DNA of 64,000 bases from Piromyces finnis (Eukaryota > Neocallimastigomycota > Neocallimastigomycetes > Neocallimastigales > Neocallimastigaceae). Location: NCBI GenBank assembly GCA_002104945.1, contig MCFH01000018.1:558001-622000 (forward strand), read 5' to 3'. The position numbers and the translations under genes were made by a program. Positions 26,614-39,704 of the stretch are shown piece after piece. The number at the start of each line of letters is the position of its first letter. The first letter of the stretch is position 1. Under the pieces are notes generated by a model. The model saw only the letters and a program-made list of their open reading frames with translations, was not told the origin of the DNA and ran no database searches.

Positions 26614-28591
26614 ATTTTTCTTTACTATTTTAAAATGAAAATAATATAATTATTAATTATATATTCAATTTTCTTTTTATTTTTTTTATTAAATTTTATT
26701 AATTCATTCCATTTCAATTTATTTTTATTTTTTTTTTTTTATGTTTTATTTATTAAATTCATTATCCCATTTCATTTTATTTATTTTATTGCTTTATATT
26801 CATAAATAAATATATTATTATTATTATTATTTTATTTTATTGGTATTTTTTTATTTATTGTTTCTTTGAAATTATTAATATTTCCTTGCTTATTATATAA
26901 TTATCTTTATATAATTTAACATTGTTGATAATATAAATGCTTATTAATTTGACTTAACACCTATTTCTCTTTACCTTTAAAATAATAAAAACTTTATATT
27001 TAAAAAAAAAAAAAGACTTTATTTCATATTTATATAAAGATTTCTTAATATAATATCGCCACATATTATAGAATGAAATTTTTATTGACAATTATTTAAA
27101 TAATATATTATTTAAATTAAATAACAAATAAATTAATAAAAAATAATATATTAGAGATTTAATTTTTACAAATCGAGAATAATTAAATAATAAATAACAA
27201 GGTAAATAATAAATAATAATATTTATAATAGAATTTTGTTTATATTTATTGTTATTAGGAAAAATAGAAAAAATGAAAAAGGAGATTAAAAAATATAAAT
27301 AATAGTTTATTAAATAATAACAATATTTTTATAAACTTTAACCGCTTATTATTTTTTAAAAAAAACGAAATAATTATTCAAGAAAAAAAATATTAAGTAA
27401 TACTTTTAATAGTGGAAAAAATAATAGGATAAAGGCTTTTAAAAAATCTTTATTATACAGAATAAAGAAAAGAGGATTTTGGAAAAAGTTGTGCCACATA
27501 AACTTATTTATAATTATTAATATTAATATATAATTTAAAGTTTCAAAAAATTTTATAATTTTGGTATTATTTATTTAATTAAATAATTATACATTTATTT
27601 AATTAAATAATAAGATATTTATTTAAATTTTATATATTCATCTATTTATTAAATTTTAATATATAAATATCCATATTACTTTTAAATGGATATTTATATT
27701 AAATAAATCATTTTTTATTTAAAAAGAAATTTTATTTAATATGTTTTTTTTTAATATTATAATAATCACCACATTTTGAAAACTTGTTTTTTTTTTTTTT
27801 TTTTTTTTTTTAAAATTATAATTAATATAAAAAGTCTAAAAAAAGTAAACAATTATTTGTTAATATAAATGGTTTATAATATAACATTATTATTATTTAT
27901 TATTTATCAAATTCTTTATACTATAACCCTATTAACATGAATAATTCTTATAAAGTATATTTTATACTGTATAATTTTGAAACTCTCACCTGAAAAAATA
28001 CTTTAAATTTTAATAAATTATAAAGTAATACTATAAAACCTTTAAAATAACGTAATCTATGTTCTATACTTATTTCTATATGATTTAATTAATAGTATTT
28101 GAACAATATTTTCTCAAACCTTTATTTAATATAATAGTTGACTATTATATTAACTATTGTTTAAAAATTAAATGCCATTACCATTATTGTATGTAATAAA
28201 AAAAGCATAATCATAACATAATCATTATGCTTAGAAAGTGTTTCAAAAATAAAAAAAGTCTGATTGTTTTATGAAGTAAATTTAATAAATCTTTGTTAAG
28301 TGGTTTGATGAATAAAAAAAAATATATGTATACAAAATAATTAATGTATACGTAAATAAAAATAATTAATTAAAATAAATTTGTGTGTATAATAATAATA
28401 ATAATAATAATAATAATTTATATAGATGAAAAGAGAAAGACTTGATATTTCTTTAAAAAAAAAATAAATTTCAAATTATAAAATTAATAATAAATGAAAT
28501 TTACAATCACTTAAAAATTCTAAATAAATAAAATAATAAGTTTTGTTAAATTAAAAATATTGATAAATATCTTTTATTGTATTATATAAAA
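26614..28591. promoter_or_regulatory. Divergent intergenic region
   Basis: 1.98 kb between the DUF4874 gene (-) and COG4 (+), presumed to hold both promoters. It is nearly all A/T. I looked for a missing first exon with a signal peptide for the DUF4874 gene and found none that is convincing. Confidence 0.4.
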
Positions 28592-29408
28592 ATGGAACCT
28601 ACTGAGGAAAAAATTAATGATATGATATCAACACTTTCTTTAGAAGAAATCCAAGGATTGACAGATATTAATATTATACAGAAACAATTAAGAATATTAA
28701 ATGAAGAAGAGACTTTGTTAGATCAAGAATTGGATTCAATAATAAGCAAAAAAGATGAATATGAAAAAAAATTATCAACACTTGAAGGATTAAAGTTAGT
28801 ACATGTATTAATAAACAATATCTCTTGTTTTTAACTTTTTAATTATGAAGAATAAAAAAGAATATATATATAATATATATAATATACAATATATTATTGA
28901 AAGATAGTTATACACATTTAATAGTAATATATTAAGATAAATGATAATCATAATATATACTTGCTTATGGAAATTTCATTTACATATAATTAATTAATAT
29001 TATAAAACAATGAAAATTTAAGGTTACCTCTATCTAATTTCTCTTCTTTTCTTTTCTTTCTTTCTTTCTTTTTTTTCATATTTAATAATTTAAATATATT
29101 AAAAAATAATAATGTAATTCTTTTGAATTAAAAGAATGAAGATAAATTTTTTAAATAATAGTTCAGTTAATTTACTTCATGTAATTGATAAAACAGTAAA
29201 AGTTTCGGACAATATTAGTTGTAAAGTTCGTTCTATTGACCTTGAACAGGTAAATCAAATATATATAATAGTATTTACATTATTATTTTGTTTCAAAGAA
29301 TACTAAAATGCTTTTTATAAATGTTAAGATTGTTTTTTCTTTTTACAAATTTAAGAATAATAATAAATTTCATTATATTAATTTGATACTCTTTTATTTT
29401 TATATATA

Positions 29409-29439
<31 letters not shown>

Positions 29440-32400
29440 TTATATAAAATAAACAATATTATTAATAGTCTAGAGTATTAAAAACAATATCACTTGTAGA
29501 TAATATGCAAGAAATTAAGGTATAATTTTAATTTTGTTCCTTTAAAGTACATCAAATAAATATATATTAGTAATATTTATTTTAAATAGTTAACACCCTA
29601 TTATGTTTATATATTATCATTAATGCTTATTTTTAAAGAATTATGCTAATGGTGTAGAAATGACAATGAGAAGCAAAAATTATGAAGCAGCAGCAGGTTA
29701 TATTAAAAAATATCTTTCATTGGATCCAGAAATTCTTAAAAAGATTTATATTAGCGAAGAGAATAAGGAACATGTTGAAGGTGAAAGTGAGGAAGTACCA
29801 ACAAAAATTTTAGAAGGATCAAGAAAGCGTTTAATAGAAATTTTCAATATGGAATTTGATGCTGCTGCTGGAAGTGGTAATGAAGAAATTATTAGTAAAT
29901 ACTTTAAACTTTATCCAAGCGTTGGCAGCAAAGAATTAGGTTTAGATAAATACGCTGCTTATATTTGTGATCAATTAGTTAAACAATGCCAAGATAAAAT
30001 GAGAATTACAGAAAATATATGTAAGTTTATTAGTATATATAAATATTATATATTAATTAATTTAAATAATAACTGTTTATTGATAAAACTCATTAATTTA
30101 TTTATTATTATTAAAAATAAAACTCTTAAAATATTTCTATTTAATAATTTTATAAATTCTCATTTTAATTATCATCACTATAATTATAATTAATTAATTA
30201 ATTATTATTATTATTAAATATTATTGTAATTCCATGTATCGCCAAAACTATTATTCATCAAAATTATCTATTTAATTTTTATAACCATGCTTTTGATATT
30301 AGCTGAAATCTTCTTTGCTGAATTATTAATTAGACTTTATGAAATCACATCCACTTTAATTGATAAACAAGAAAGAATTATTAATTATTATTATGGAGAT
30401 GGTTATACGTTGAGAATCATTCAACGTTTACAAAATGAAGTAGAAAGACAAGGTATATTAATATTAAATGCATTTCTCGATAAACGTGAAATTGAGAGAA
30501 AAATAAGTGATATAAAGTCATTGGATACCAATAATTCATGGAAGGGAAATTCAAATACTGATAACATAATTGTTAATCCAAGAGAATTGGATGTAATACT
30601 CTCAGAAATGGTTTTAATTAGTCAAAGAACTTTTCTATATAATAATTTTGTTAATTACAGAGCAATGGTAAATAAACTAACATTTAAATTAATAATTTAA
30701 TAATTTATGAATATAAATATTTTTTTTTGTTATTATTTAATAATATATTAATATTATTTATTAATTTGCTTTAATGTCATTATAGATTGAAGCTCAAAAA
30801 TTATCAAAAAATGAAACAGATAAATTATTAATTACAGCACTTGGTGGTTGTGAAGAAAATGGTTTAATTAAAGATAATAAATTAAGTAAAAAGGTTAATG
30901 AAATCCAAAAGTACTATATAAAATTAGAAGAATACTATATAAGTAAGAATATTCAAAAGGTAAATACAAAATTCAAAGAATATATATATATATACATGTG
31001 TATTTTATAGTTTTTAAAAATTAGAGTATTAATTATTGCTTTAATTATTTCATTATAGGCATTAAAAATCGATGAATATGATACACATCGTGAAACATCA
31101 TGTAGTGTTGAAGATGTATTTTATATTGTTCAAAAGTCAGCTGATAGAATTATATCAATTTCAAATACAGAAGTTATATCAATATTATTAAGGATTATAG
31201 GAAGAATACTTAATAAAGAATTTATACAGTATTTCTTAAAAAATATTCAAGGAATTTTCAACACATCTGATCATAAGGATTTAAATGTTGTTATGGTAAA
31301 TATAAATACATATACTTTTAATATATACCATACATATAATACATATAATTAAAAATATTTTTTATTATTACCAACTCTTTATTTTCATTGATAATATATT
31401 ATTGTATTATTTATAAAAATTAGATTCTACTTAACAATATAGATGTTAGTTGTACATATATAAATAAACTTGCAGATGAATTAAATTTAAAGATTAAAAA
31501 AATATTTTCAATAACTAATGAAGAAAGTGAAGAAAATAAAACATTATTAATTTCAATAAATTCTTTAAAGGATAATTCAAATGCTTTCCGTCAAGTATTA
31601 AATGTATGGGATTTGAAAATATATACAATTTATTTTTAAATAATTTTAAGAGTTAATCGACTAATGCAATTTTATATACTTTGAAATAGAAATGGATTCT
31701 TAATTGCTTCAATGAAAAAATAAAAGGAAAAATAAAACCATTATTAAATGAATCATATAAAGATATAAAATATATATTAAATGATGATGAATATGCTGAG
31801 CAAGATTCCAATAATTTATTTATTAAACGTTTAATAAATGGCATAAATGGTCTTATTATACCATTTAAGGTAATAATATTAATACTAATAATATATATAT
31901 CATTATTCCTCTACAAATTTATGAATGATATTAAATAATATAAAATGTATTTATTATTATAGAATACCTTTACAGAAACCAATTATAATTACATATTACT
32001 TCTATTAATTGATTATTTAAATAAGGAGATAGAAAGATATATTATTAATAATTATAAGTTTAATCAGGTAAGGATACAATATATTAAAGTTTGATGAATT
32101 ATCAATTTTATAATAACTTTTTTTTTTTTTTTTTTTTTCATATAATTTATTTAGTTGGGTGCATTAAAATTAGATCAAGATATTAGATCTATTATTTCAT
32201 ACTTCTCATCTATAAGTAATATGTCAATTCGTGATAAATTTTCAAATTTGTCTCAAATTTCTAATTTACTAAATCTTGAAAAGGTAAATAATATATATAT
32301 ATATAATATATACATTATTATTATAAAGAAATCAATGAATTAATATTTATAATTATTCTCATTTATTTTATTTTATTTTATTTTTTTTTTTTTAAAAAAA

Positions 32401-32541
32401 CAATAGTTATCAGATATTTATGATATTTGGAATTCAAATAAAGCTAATAATTTATCACATCTATCATCTAATGAAGCAAAGAAAATATTGTTATTAAGAA
32501 ATGATTTTTCTCAAGAAGAAGTATCAAAATTAAAAATATAA
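28592..32541 (+). CDS. COG4: Conserved oligomeric Golgi complex subunit 4
   Basis: Twelve exons: 28592-28794, 29135-29249, 29469-29519, 29639-30020, 30303-30667, 30786-30959, 31059-31295, 31424-31603, 31690-31869, 31963-32067, 32155-32283, 32407-32541. They give 751 residues (animal COG4 about 785). COG4 is a subunit of the COG tether that sorts intra-Golgi vesicles and binds SNAREs and Sly1. Diagnostic segments are NISCKVRSIDLEQSRV, the MRSKNYEAAAGYI helix, PRELDVILSEM, SCSVEDVFYIVQKSADR and the C-terminal LKLDQDIRSIISYFSS, SIRDKFSNLSQISNLLNLEK and LLLRNDFSQEE, collinear with the human protein. The start ATG is in the context AAAAATGG; a TTG 15 nt upstream is not used. The first donor is GTTAGT, as in THOC3. 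Confidence 0.96.
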
Positions 32542-34138
32542 AAATATCCATAAAAATAAATAAAAATAAAACAATTTAGAATAATTAGCTTTTTAAATAA
32601 ATGAAATCAATAAAAATAAAATAAAAATAAAATAATAAATAGAAAAGAAAATAATATTAAAACATAAAAAATAAATCTGAGCAAAAGAAAACCAACAAAA
32701 TAATATAATATATAAAAAATAAAAGTTAATGTTTTGTATATAAATCAATACTGATTTAACTTTATAAAAAAATAAATAAATAAATGAATAAATAAATAAA
32801 TTTTAAGAAATCTCAATAAGCTCAATAAGAATATAAATAATAAATTCATAAATCTAATGTTTAAATATTTATTTTAATAGTATTTGAAAGTAAAATATTG
32901 AACAGTAAGAATAATTATGCTATTAACTAATAACAACATAATATTGAAACACTTATTTTCACTACCTAACTCATATCAAATTAATATTTTCAATAATGTA
33001 TACATATTTGTAAACATTAATTTATATATTATATATTGATGTGGCCTTAGTAGTAGCCAATCATTATTGAATGATTGAATATTATTGTTAATTAAAAATA
33101 TCTGTAATTTTTATCACAAAAAATGAAATATCTGATTTGAAACATTTTAACTCGTCATTAAGGATGATAATTTTATGTATAAACTATATATCATATATTT
33201 CATATATATTTAAATACTAAATAATACATTATTTATTTTACTTCTTTTTCTATAGATAAATAGTACTATCTTGATTTTTAATATTTCATCTAAGCTTATA
33301 ATGAATAACTAACTTTTTTTATTTAATAAATTTAAAAAATCAAAATTTATTGTGCCTCACTTGTTATACTTTTAATTAAAAAACATTATATACAAATGTG
33401 AATTAATATTGCACCAGCCATAAAACATTTTCAATATGATATAATTATGATTAATAAAATTTTTTTTGAAATAAATTATAATATATTATAATTTAATATT
33501 TACAATATATTATTTTTTTTTTCTACATTTTTATTTGTGAAAATTTAGTATTATATATATAATTTATCTCATAATATTTTTTTTTTTTTTTTTTTCCTTG
33601 CGACTTCAATCTTAAAAATAAAAAATATATTGATTAAAAACAATATATTTAAATTTTAATTAAAATATTATATTTAAGATATTTTAATATCTTTTTTATT
33701 TTATTTTCATCAAAAAGAAAATAATAATTAAAGAAAGGTACATATATATTTAAGAATCAATTTCATTTATATTTAGATGTTAATATATTAATTTATTATT
33801 TCATAATGAAATATATATATATTTTAATTCAATATAAATCAGAGAAATAAAAAGGAATAAAGAAAAATTAGACTAGAAAAATATTATTATTTATTTTTGA
33901 TTAATAGAAATTATTATTTATTAATATTTATAATTGAATAGAATATACCAAAATAAAAAGATTGAAAAATTTTAATTAAAAAAAAAAGAAAACAAACAAA
34001 CAAAAAATAAACATAAATAAATATAATTTGATATAAATTTATAAATAATCAAAGATCAATAGAATATTACTTTATACAATTTGTCTATTATTTAAGAAAC
34101 CGATATATAAATTTTTATATTAATATAGTATAAACAAA
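32542..34138. other. Intergenic region between COG4 and importin-5
   Basis: 1.6 kb of A/T DNA that must hold the COG4 3' end and the importin-5 promoter. No gene, RNA or strong repeat is visible. Confidence 0.5.
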
Positions 34139-37100
34139 ATGGATAATAGTTTAAATGAAGTTGTTGTTCAACTTGCTAATTTATTATGTCAATTGAAAGA
34201 TTCAAATAATGAACAAAGAAATGCTGCTGAAGAACAATTAAATAATGAATGGATGGCCAAACAACCAGTTTTATTATTAACTGGTTTATCTAATATTGCT
34301 AGAAATCATGTTGATAGTCAGGTATTTAAATAAATAGCTTTTGTGAAAATTGTATTATTTATGAATAGCAAATTTTGCTAACAAACAATTAAAATTCATT
34401 GTAGATGCGTTCTCATGCTGCTATTTTATTAAGAAGAATTTCTTTAAACTTAAAGGGAGATAATGATTACTTATGGACTTCTTTACCAGATGATGCTAGA
34501 CAATATTGTCAAATGCAATTGATAGAATCTTTAAATGTTGAAACAGATTTATATGTCCGTCGTAAGATTTGTGATACAATTTCTGAATTATATAAAATTA
34601 CTGTTTCAAAAGGATGTAAGTTCAAAGTTAAATAGAATTGTTTGATAACAGTAATAATTAAACAAATGACTAATAATAAATATTATATTATATAGTACAA
34701 TGGCCAGAACTTATTCAAATTGTTATTGAATGTACTGAATCAAAGAAGGGTGAACATAGAGAAAGTGCCTTTAAAATTATTTCAAATGTTCCAAGTTTAA
34801 TTGCTGATTATGATATTCCAACCTTAAAGAATGTATTCAATATTGCTTTAAGTGATGCTAGTGAACAAGTAATTGTTTAAATCATATATTGATTAAGTCA
34901 CAATAAGAATATTTTTAAATTTAGTAATTATATTCTAATATTAAAATATATTAATAATTATTAGGTCAGAATTTCAGCTTTAGAAGCTGTTGTAAACTTT
35001 ATGTTAGAAATGAATCAAGATGAAGTTCAACAAATGTTTGATTTAATTCCATTTATGTTAAACGTAAGTTTTCTTTTTTAAATGAAATTTTTGAAAATTT
35101 AATTTTTAAAGGATGACAAGATATTCTGCAATTCAGATTCTTTTATATTTTTTATATTAAATTTTGAATATTTTATATTTGAAGTTTTAATATTACAAAA
35201 TGTAAAAAGATAGGTTGATTTATTCACACCCACTGATAAAAATTAAATTTTCATTTATTTATTGATAAATTAAATAATGAATTCTAAGTATTAATGTAAA
35301 AATATAAATATATTTAAAAATAGGTCCTTCCACCACTTGCCAATGAAACTGGTGAAGATTCTTTAGTTAATGGTATCATATATTTAATTGATCTTGCTGA
35401 TTCAATTCCAAAATGCTTAAAGAGTGTTTTAGAAGATGTTGTTACCTTTATGACTGAATTAATGAAGAATGAAAAATTCGAAGATTGTAAGTATAATAAA
35501 AATAATTTTAAAAATTTAAAAATAAATTAAATGATCTAATAATATATTTTTATGATAAAAAAGCCACTAGACAAACAGCACTTGAATTATTACTTACTAT
35601 TTCTGAAAGTATCCCATCTTTAGTTCGTAAGAGCCCAACATTCCAACAACAAGTTATTCCAGTTGTATTAAAATGGATGACTGAATTAGATGATGATGAA
35701 TCATGGTACACTACTGAAGATGTAAGTTTTGTGCTTAATTCTAACGATCAGTTATTATGTAAATATCATAAAAGTCTAAATGTGTTGCTCTATATTGGTT
35801 AATTATAGTTAGATGATGATGAAAACGATACCAACTCCGATGTTGCTGAACAAGCTATGGATCGTATTGCAAGAAGTTTAGGTGGTAAATATGTTTTACC
35901 AATGACTTTTGAATTAATTCCATTAATGTTACAATCACAAGATTGGAAGGAAAGACACGCTGCCTTAATGACTATTTCAGCTATTGGTGAAGGTTGTGTT
36001 AAGGTTATGATAGATGAATTAGATAAGGTTTTAGAGTAAGTAGTATTAAATATTATATAAATAAATTCGTAAATGATTTCAGAGATGACAAGCTATTCTG
36101 CAATTCAGATTTCTGAATGATTAGTAGATTTTCCAATGTTTAGAATTAAATTCTTTATTTTGAAATATTTTACAGTCATTTAAGAAATGCTGACATTATC
36201 ACACCCACTGAGAAATTATCATGAATAATAATTATTTGAAATATTTAATATTAAAGAATAATTATATTAACCTTTTATAACTTTTATAAAAAAGTTTAAT
36301 TATTCCACATTTAAATGATCCACACCCACGTGTTCGTCATGCTGCTTGTCATGCTATTGGTCAAATGTCAACCGATTTTGCTGATGTTATTCAAATCAAG
36401 TTCCATGACAAAATCTTAAATGCATTAATTCCAGTTATGAATGATCAATATCCAAGAGTACAAGCTCACTCTGCAGCTGCTCTTGTTAATTTTGCAGAAG
36501 AAGTTCAAAAACAACATTTAGCTGGTCATCTTGATAATATTTTCCAACATCTTTTAATTTTATTAAACAATCCAAAGAAGTATGTTCAAGAACAAGCCAT
36601 TACTGCTATTGCTACTGTTGCTGATAGTGCTGAAGAAGAATTTATTAAAGTAAATTTGAAATTATTAATTTTAGTAAAGTAATATATAAATATTAATAAT
36701 GATTTTATTAATAATAAATTTTAATAATTGAAATGAATAGTATTATGATTCCATCATGCCATATTTAATCAATATCTTACACAATGCTAATAACAAGGAA
36801 TATCGTTTATTAAGAGGAAAAACTATGGAATGTGCTAGTTTAATTGCTCTTGCTGTCGGTAAAGAAATATTTTCCAAGAATGCAATTGAATTTATAAACA
36901 TTCTTTCTCAAACTCAAGCTTCAATTAAGGAAAGTGATGATCCACAAATTCCATATTTAATGGCTGCTTGGGCTAGAATTTGTAAAATCTTAGGTAAAGA
37001 TTTTATTCCATACCTTGAAATTGTTATTCCACCATTATTAGAAAGTGCTAAGAAATCTCCAGAAGTTGCTTTAATTGACAGTAAGTATATTATTTATTAT

Positions 37101-39346
37101 ATTATTTAAAAATTAATAGAATTCATTAATAATTGAAATTTAATTAAATCTATAGATGATGAAGAAGATATTGAAAAGAAATACTCAGAAGAAGATGGTT
37201 GGGAATTCATTGGTCTTGAAGGTCAAAAATTAGGTATTAAAACTACATTCTTAGAAGAAAAGTGTATTGCAGTTGAAATGTTAGTTTGTTATGCTCAAGA
37301 ACTTGAAGAAGGTTTCCAAATGTATGCTGAAGAAGTTATGGAAATTGTTGTTCCATTATTAAAGTTCTATTTCTATGATGATATAAGACATTCTGCTGCT
37401 ATAACTATTCCAGAATTATTTAATTCTATGGTTAAATCCAACAAATATAGTAATGATTTAATTTATTTTATATTATTTATAATTTTATATATTTGAGGAA
37501 AAATGATGATAAGATATTCTGCAATTCTGAATTTATAGTTAATCAATATAAATTATATTGAAGAAATTAAGATAGCAATATTTTAATTTATTTAATAAAT
37601 TTGTATTAATTAACTTTAAGTACTGCGGATAAACTTACACACACACACACTTATCTGATCTCATCAAAATAGAATATTTAAAATTTTTATTATTTCATAA
37701 AATATATTAAATACTAATCTTTTTTTAATATAAAAATAGCTCATGAAAATCTTCTTAACATATGGCATAATGTTTGTAAGGAAATGTTGGATATAATAAA
37801 CCGTGAACTTGATACTACTTTCCTTTGTAAAATATATATGTCTTTACAAAAGGTAAAATTTAAGCTTAAATAATCTTGAAAAAAATTATTTTATTTTTAC
37901 AAAGATAATAATAATCCATATTTTTATATATTATTAGTGTATAGAATATCTTGGTAATAGTTGTTTAACACCAGAATTACTCGAATTCTTTACTAATTCT
38001 ACTATCAGTCAATTAGATGAATACATTCAACGTACACAACGTAGAACAGAATATAGAAATGACCAAGATCATGATGCTGAAGATGAAGAAAACTTACAAG
38101 AAGAAGAAGCTGATGAAGATGCATTACTTAATGAAATTTCAAAGGCTATTCATCTTATACTAAAAACTCATGGCACTGCTTACTTGCCATACTTTAATAA
38201 TTTAGTTCCTATTGTTGATAGATTTATGGTAAATATTATATATTTATTAGTAATGAATTATTTCGAAATTTAATATTTATTTTATTTATAATATTTTTAA
38301 CTAGAATGAAATAAATGACATTGCTGCTATTCAATGGGCATTCTGTGTCTATGCAGATTTAATTGAATTTACCCAAGCTGCTTCATGGGATTACCAAGGT
38401 CACTTCTTAGAAAAGATGGTTAGTGGTATATCTAGCCCAACTGCAGATATAAGACATACTGCTGCTTGTGGTATTGGTCTTTGTGCTAAGTTTGGTGGTG
38501 ATGTTTATGGTCCAGCCTGTGCTGGTAAATATTTTGAAACTACATTTATAATAAGATAGATAATTCTAGTTTACCAAAATATATTAATATTTATTTAAAA
38601 TAATTTAAATAGCTTCATTACCTGCTTTAGTTGCTGTAATTAATGATCCAAACTCTCGTAGTCAAGAAAATATCTTAGCTACAGAAATATGTATATCAGC
38701 CTTAGGAAAAATTTGTAGATATAATAATAGTCATTTCAATGTAAATGAAGTTTTACCAATCTGGTTTAACGCTCTTCCAATATTAGAAGATGTTGATGAG
38801 GCTGAACAAACTTATGAATATTTGTATGTATATTACATATTATTTAAATATATTTTCTATATATATATAAAATGATGACAAGATATTCTGCAATTCTGAA
38901 TGCATAGATTATAGAATAAAAGATTTTTTCAATTAAGAATTTTAAAAGTTTTTGATGGAAAAGAAATTTTATTTTAATAAACTATGAGTAATGCGGACAC
39001 TATCACACCCACTGAATTATATATATTTGGAATAAAAAATTATATATTTTATTAAATGTGTATTGAATCTAATAATATTTAATGATTTATTATAATTTAA
39101 AATTAAAGATTAGAATTATTAGAAGCTCGTAACTCAATAATATTAACCCAAGATAATCTTCCAAAACTTGTCGGTATATTTACTGATGTTGTCACTGCTC
39201 AAATACTTTCTGTTGAAATGACCACCTATATGATAAATACAGTAAAGACAATCTTGTCTCAATGTGATGAAAATACTAAGCAAAGCCTCTGGAATTCTCT
39301 TACACCAGATAAACAAAAATTCTTAACTGATACTGGTTTCCTTTAA
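34139..39346 (+). CDS. IPO5: Importin-5 / karyopherin beta-3 (Kap121/Pse1 type), snoRNA host gene
   Basis: Fifteen exons: 34139-34321, 34405-34615, 34696-34868, 34965-35063, 35324-35486, 35564-35721, 35809-36035, 36295-36649, 36741-37080, 37156-37449, 37740-37852, 37938-38228, 38305-38524, 38613-38823, 39109-39346. They give 1091 residues, as in human IPO5 (1097). It is a HEAT-repeat import receptor that carries ribosomal proteins, histones and other cargo into the nucleus under RanGTP control. Family segments include [94 protein letters not shown] and [21 protein letters not shown]. Ten introns are 75-96 nt. Introns 4, 7, 10 and 14 are 259-290 nt, and each encloses a box C/D snoRNA candidate (annotated separately). 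The exon 10 donor at 37450 is inferred from frame and family alignment and is the least certain junction. Confidence 0.96.
35101..35244 (+). ncRNA. Box C/D snoRNA candidate, SNORD96-like, copy 1 (importin-5 intron 4)
   Basis: A perfect 8-bp terminal stem is formed by AATTTTTA (35101-35108) and TAAAAATT (35237-35244). Inside it are a C box AGGATGA (35110-35116, one change from RTGATGA) and a D box CTGA (35233-35236). Between them the antisense element ATTCTGCAATT is followed by CAGA, a degenerate D'. A second conserved block, TCACACCCA, immediately precedes the D box. The C box is 46 nt from the 5' splice site and the D box 87 nt from the 3' splice site. Confidence 0.8.
36076..36216 (+). ncRNA. 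Box C/D snoRNA candidate, SNORD96-like, copy 2 (importin-5 intron 7)
   Basis: Terminal stem ATTTC (36076-36080) with GAAAT (36212-36216). C box GAGATGA (36082-36088), antisense ATTCTGCAATT, degenerate D' CAGA, and D box CTGA (36208-36211). The pre-D block TATCACACCCA is shared with copy 4. Distances to the splice sites are 46 and 83 nt, matching the other copies. Confidence 0.8.
37492..37668 (+). ncRNA. Box C/D snoRNA candidate, SNORD96-like, copy 3 (importin-5 intron 10)
   Basis: Canonical C box ATGATGA (37503-37509), antisense ATTCTGCAATT and canonical D' CTGA (37527-37530). The 3' part is diverged: the pre-D block has become an AC dinucleotide run, and the best D box CTGA is at 37655-37658. 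A weak terminal stem TTTGA/TCAAA flanks it. Splice-site distances are 53 and 81 nt. The first guide should still work; the second probably does not. Confidence 0.7.
38858..39026 (+). ncRNA. Box C/D snoRNA candidate, SNORD96-like, copy 4 (importin-5 intron 14)
   Basis: The most canonical copy. A TATATA-rich terminal stem flanks C box ATGATGA (38872-38878), antisense ATATTCTGCAATT, D' CTGA (38896-38899), the block GACACTATCACACCCA and D box CTGA (39012-39015). Distances to the splice sites are 48 and 93 nt. The antisense element pairs with the 5.8S rRNA sequence AATTGCAGAAT; five nucleotides upstream of D' is a C facing the G equivalent to human 5.8S G75. Confidence 0.85.
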
Positions 39347-39665
39347 ATCTATTAAAAAGAAAAGACAAGGCAGATAAAATATAAAGGAATTAATAGTTTT
39401 CTATATAAATAATATTTTTTTACAACAAGGGATAAATTGAAATACAATTAAGATGAAAATACTATAATTATAATTATAAAAATGTATTTAACACTTTAAT
39501 TTTTTTTAATATCATATATCATTTTCAACATAATTTTTAGTAAATATAAATAAATGAATGAAATAATTAAAAAAAAAAATAATTATTATAATAATTGGTA
39601 AAGACCGTAAAAATGTATTGAATGATAAAAATAGTTGTTTAAAGGTGGTGATGAATTATTTATTA

Positions 39666-39704
<39 letters not shown>

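Noticed and set aside
35064..39108. Similarity among importin-5 introns as introner-like elements
   Set aside because: The conserved parts are internal boxes in snoRNA order, not the splice-site ends, and only four of fourteen introns carry them.
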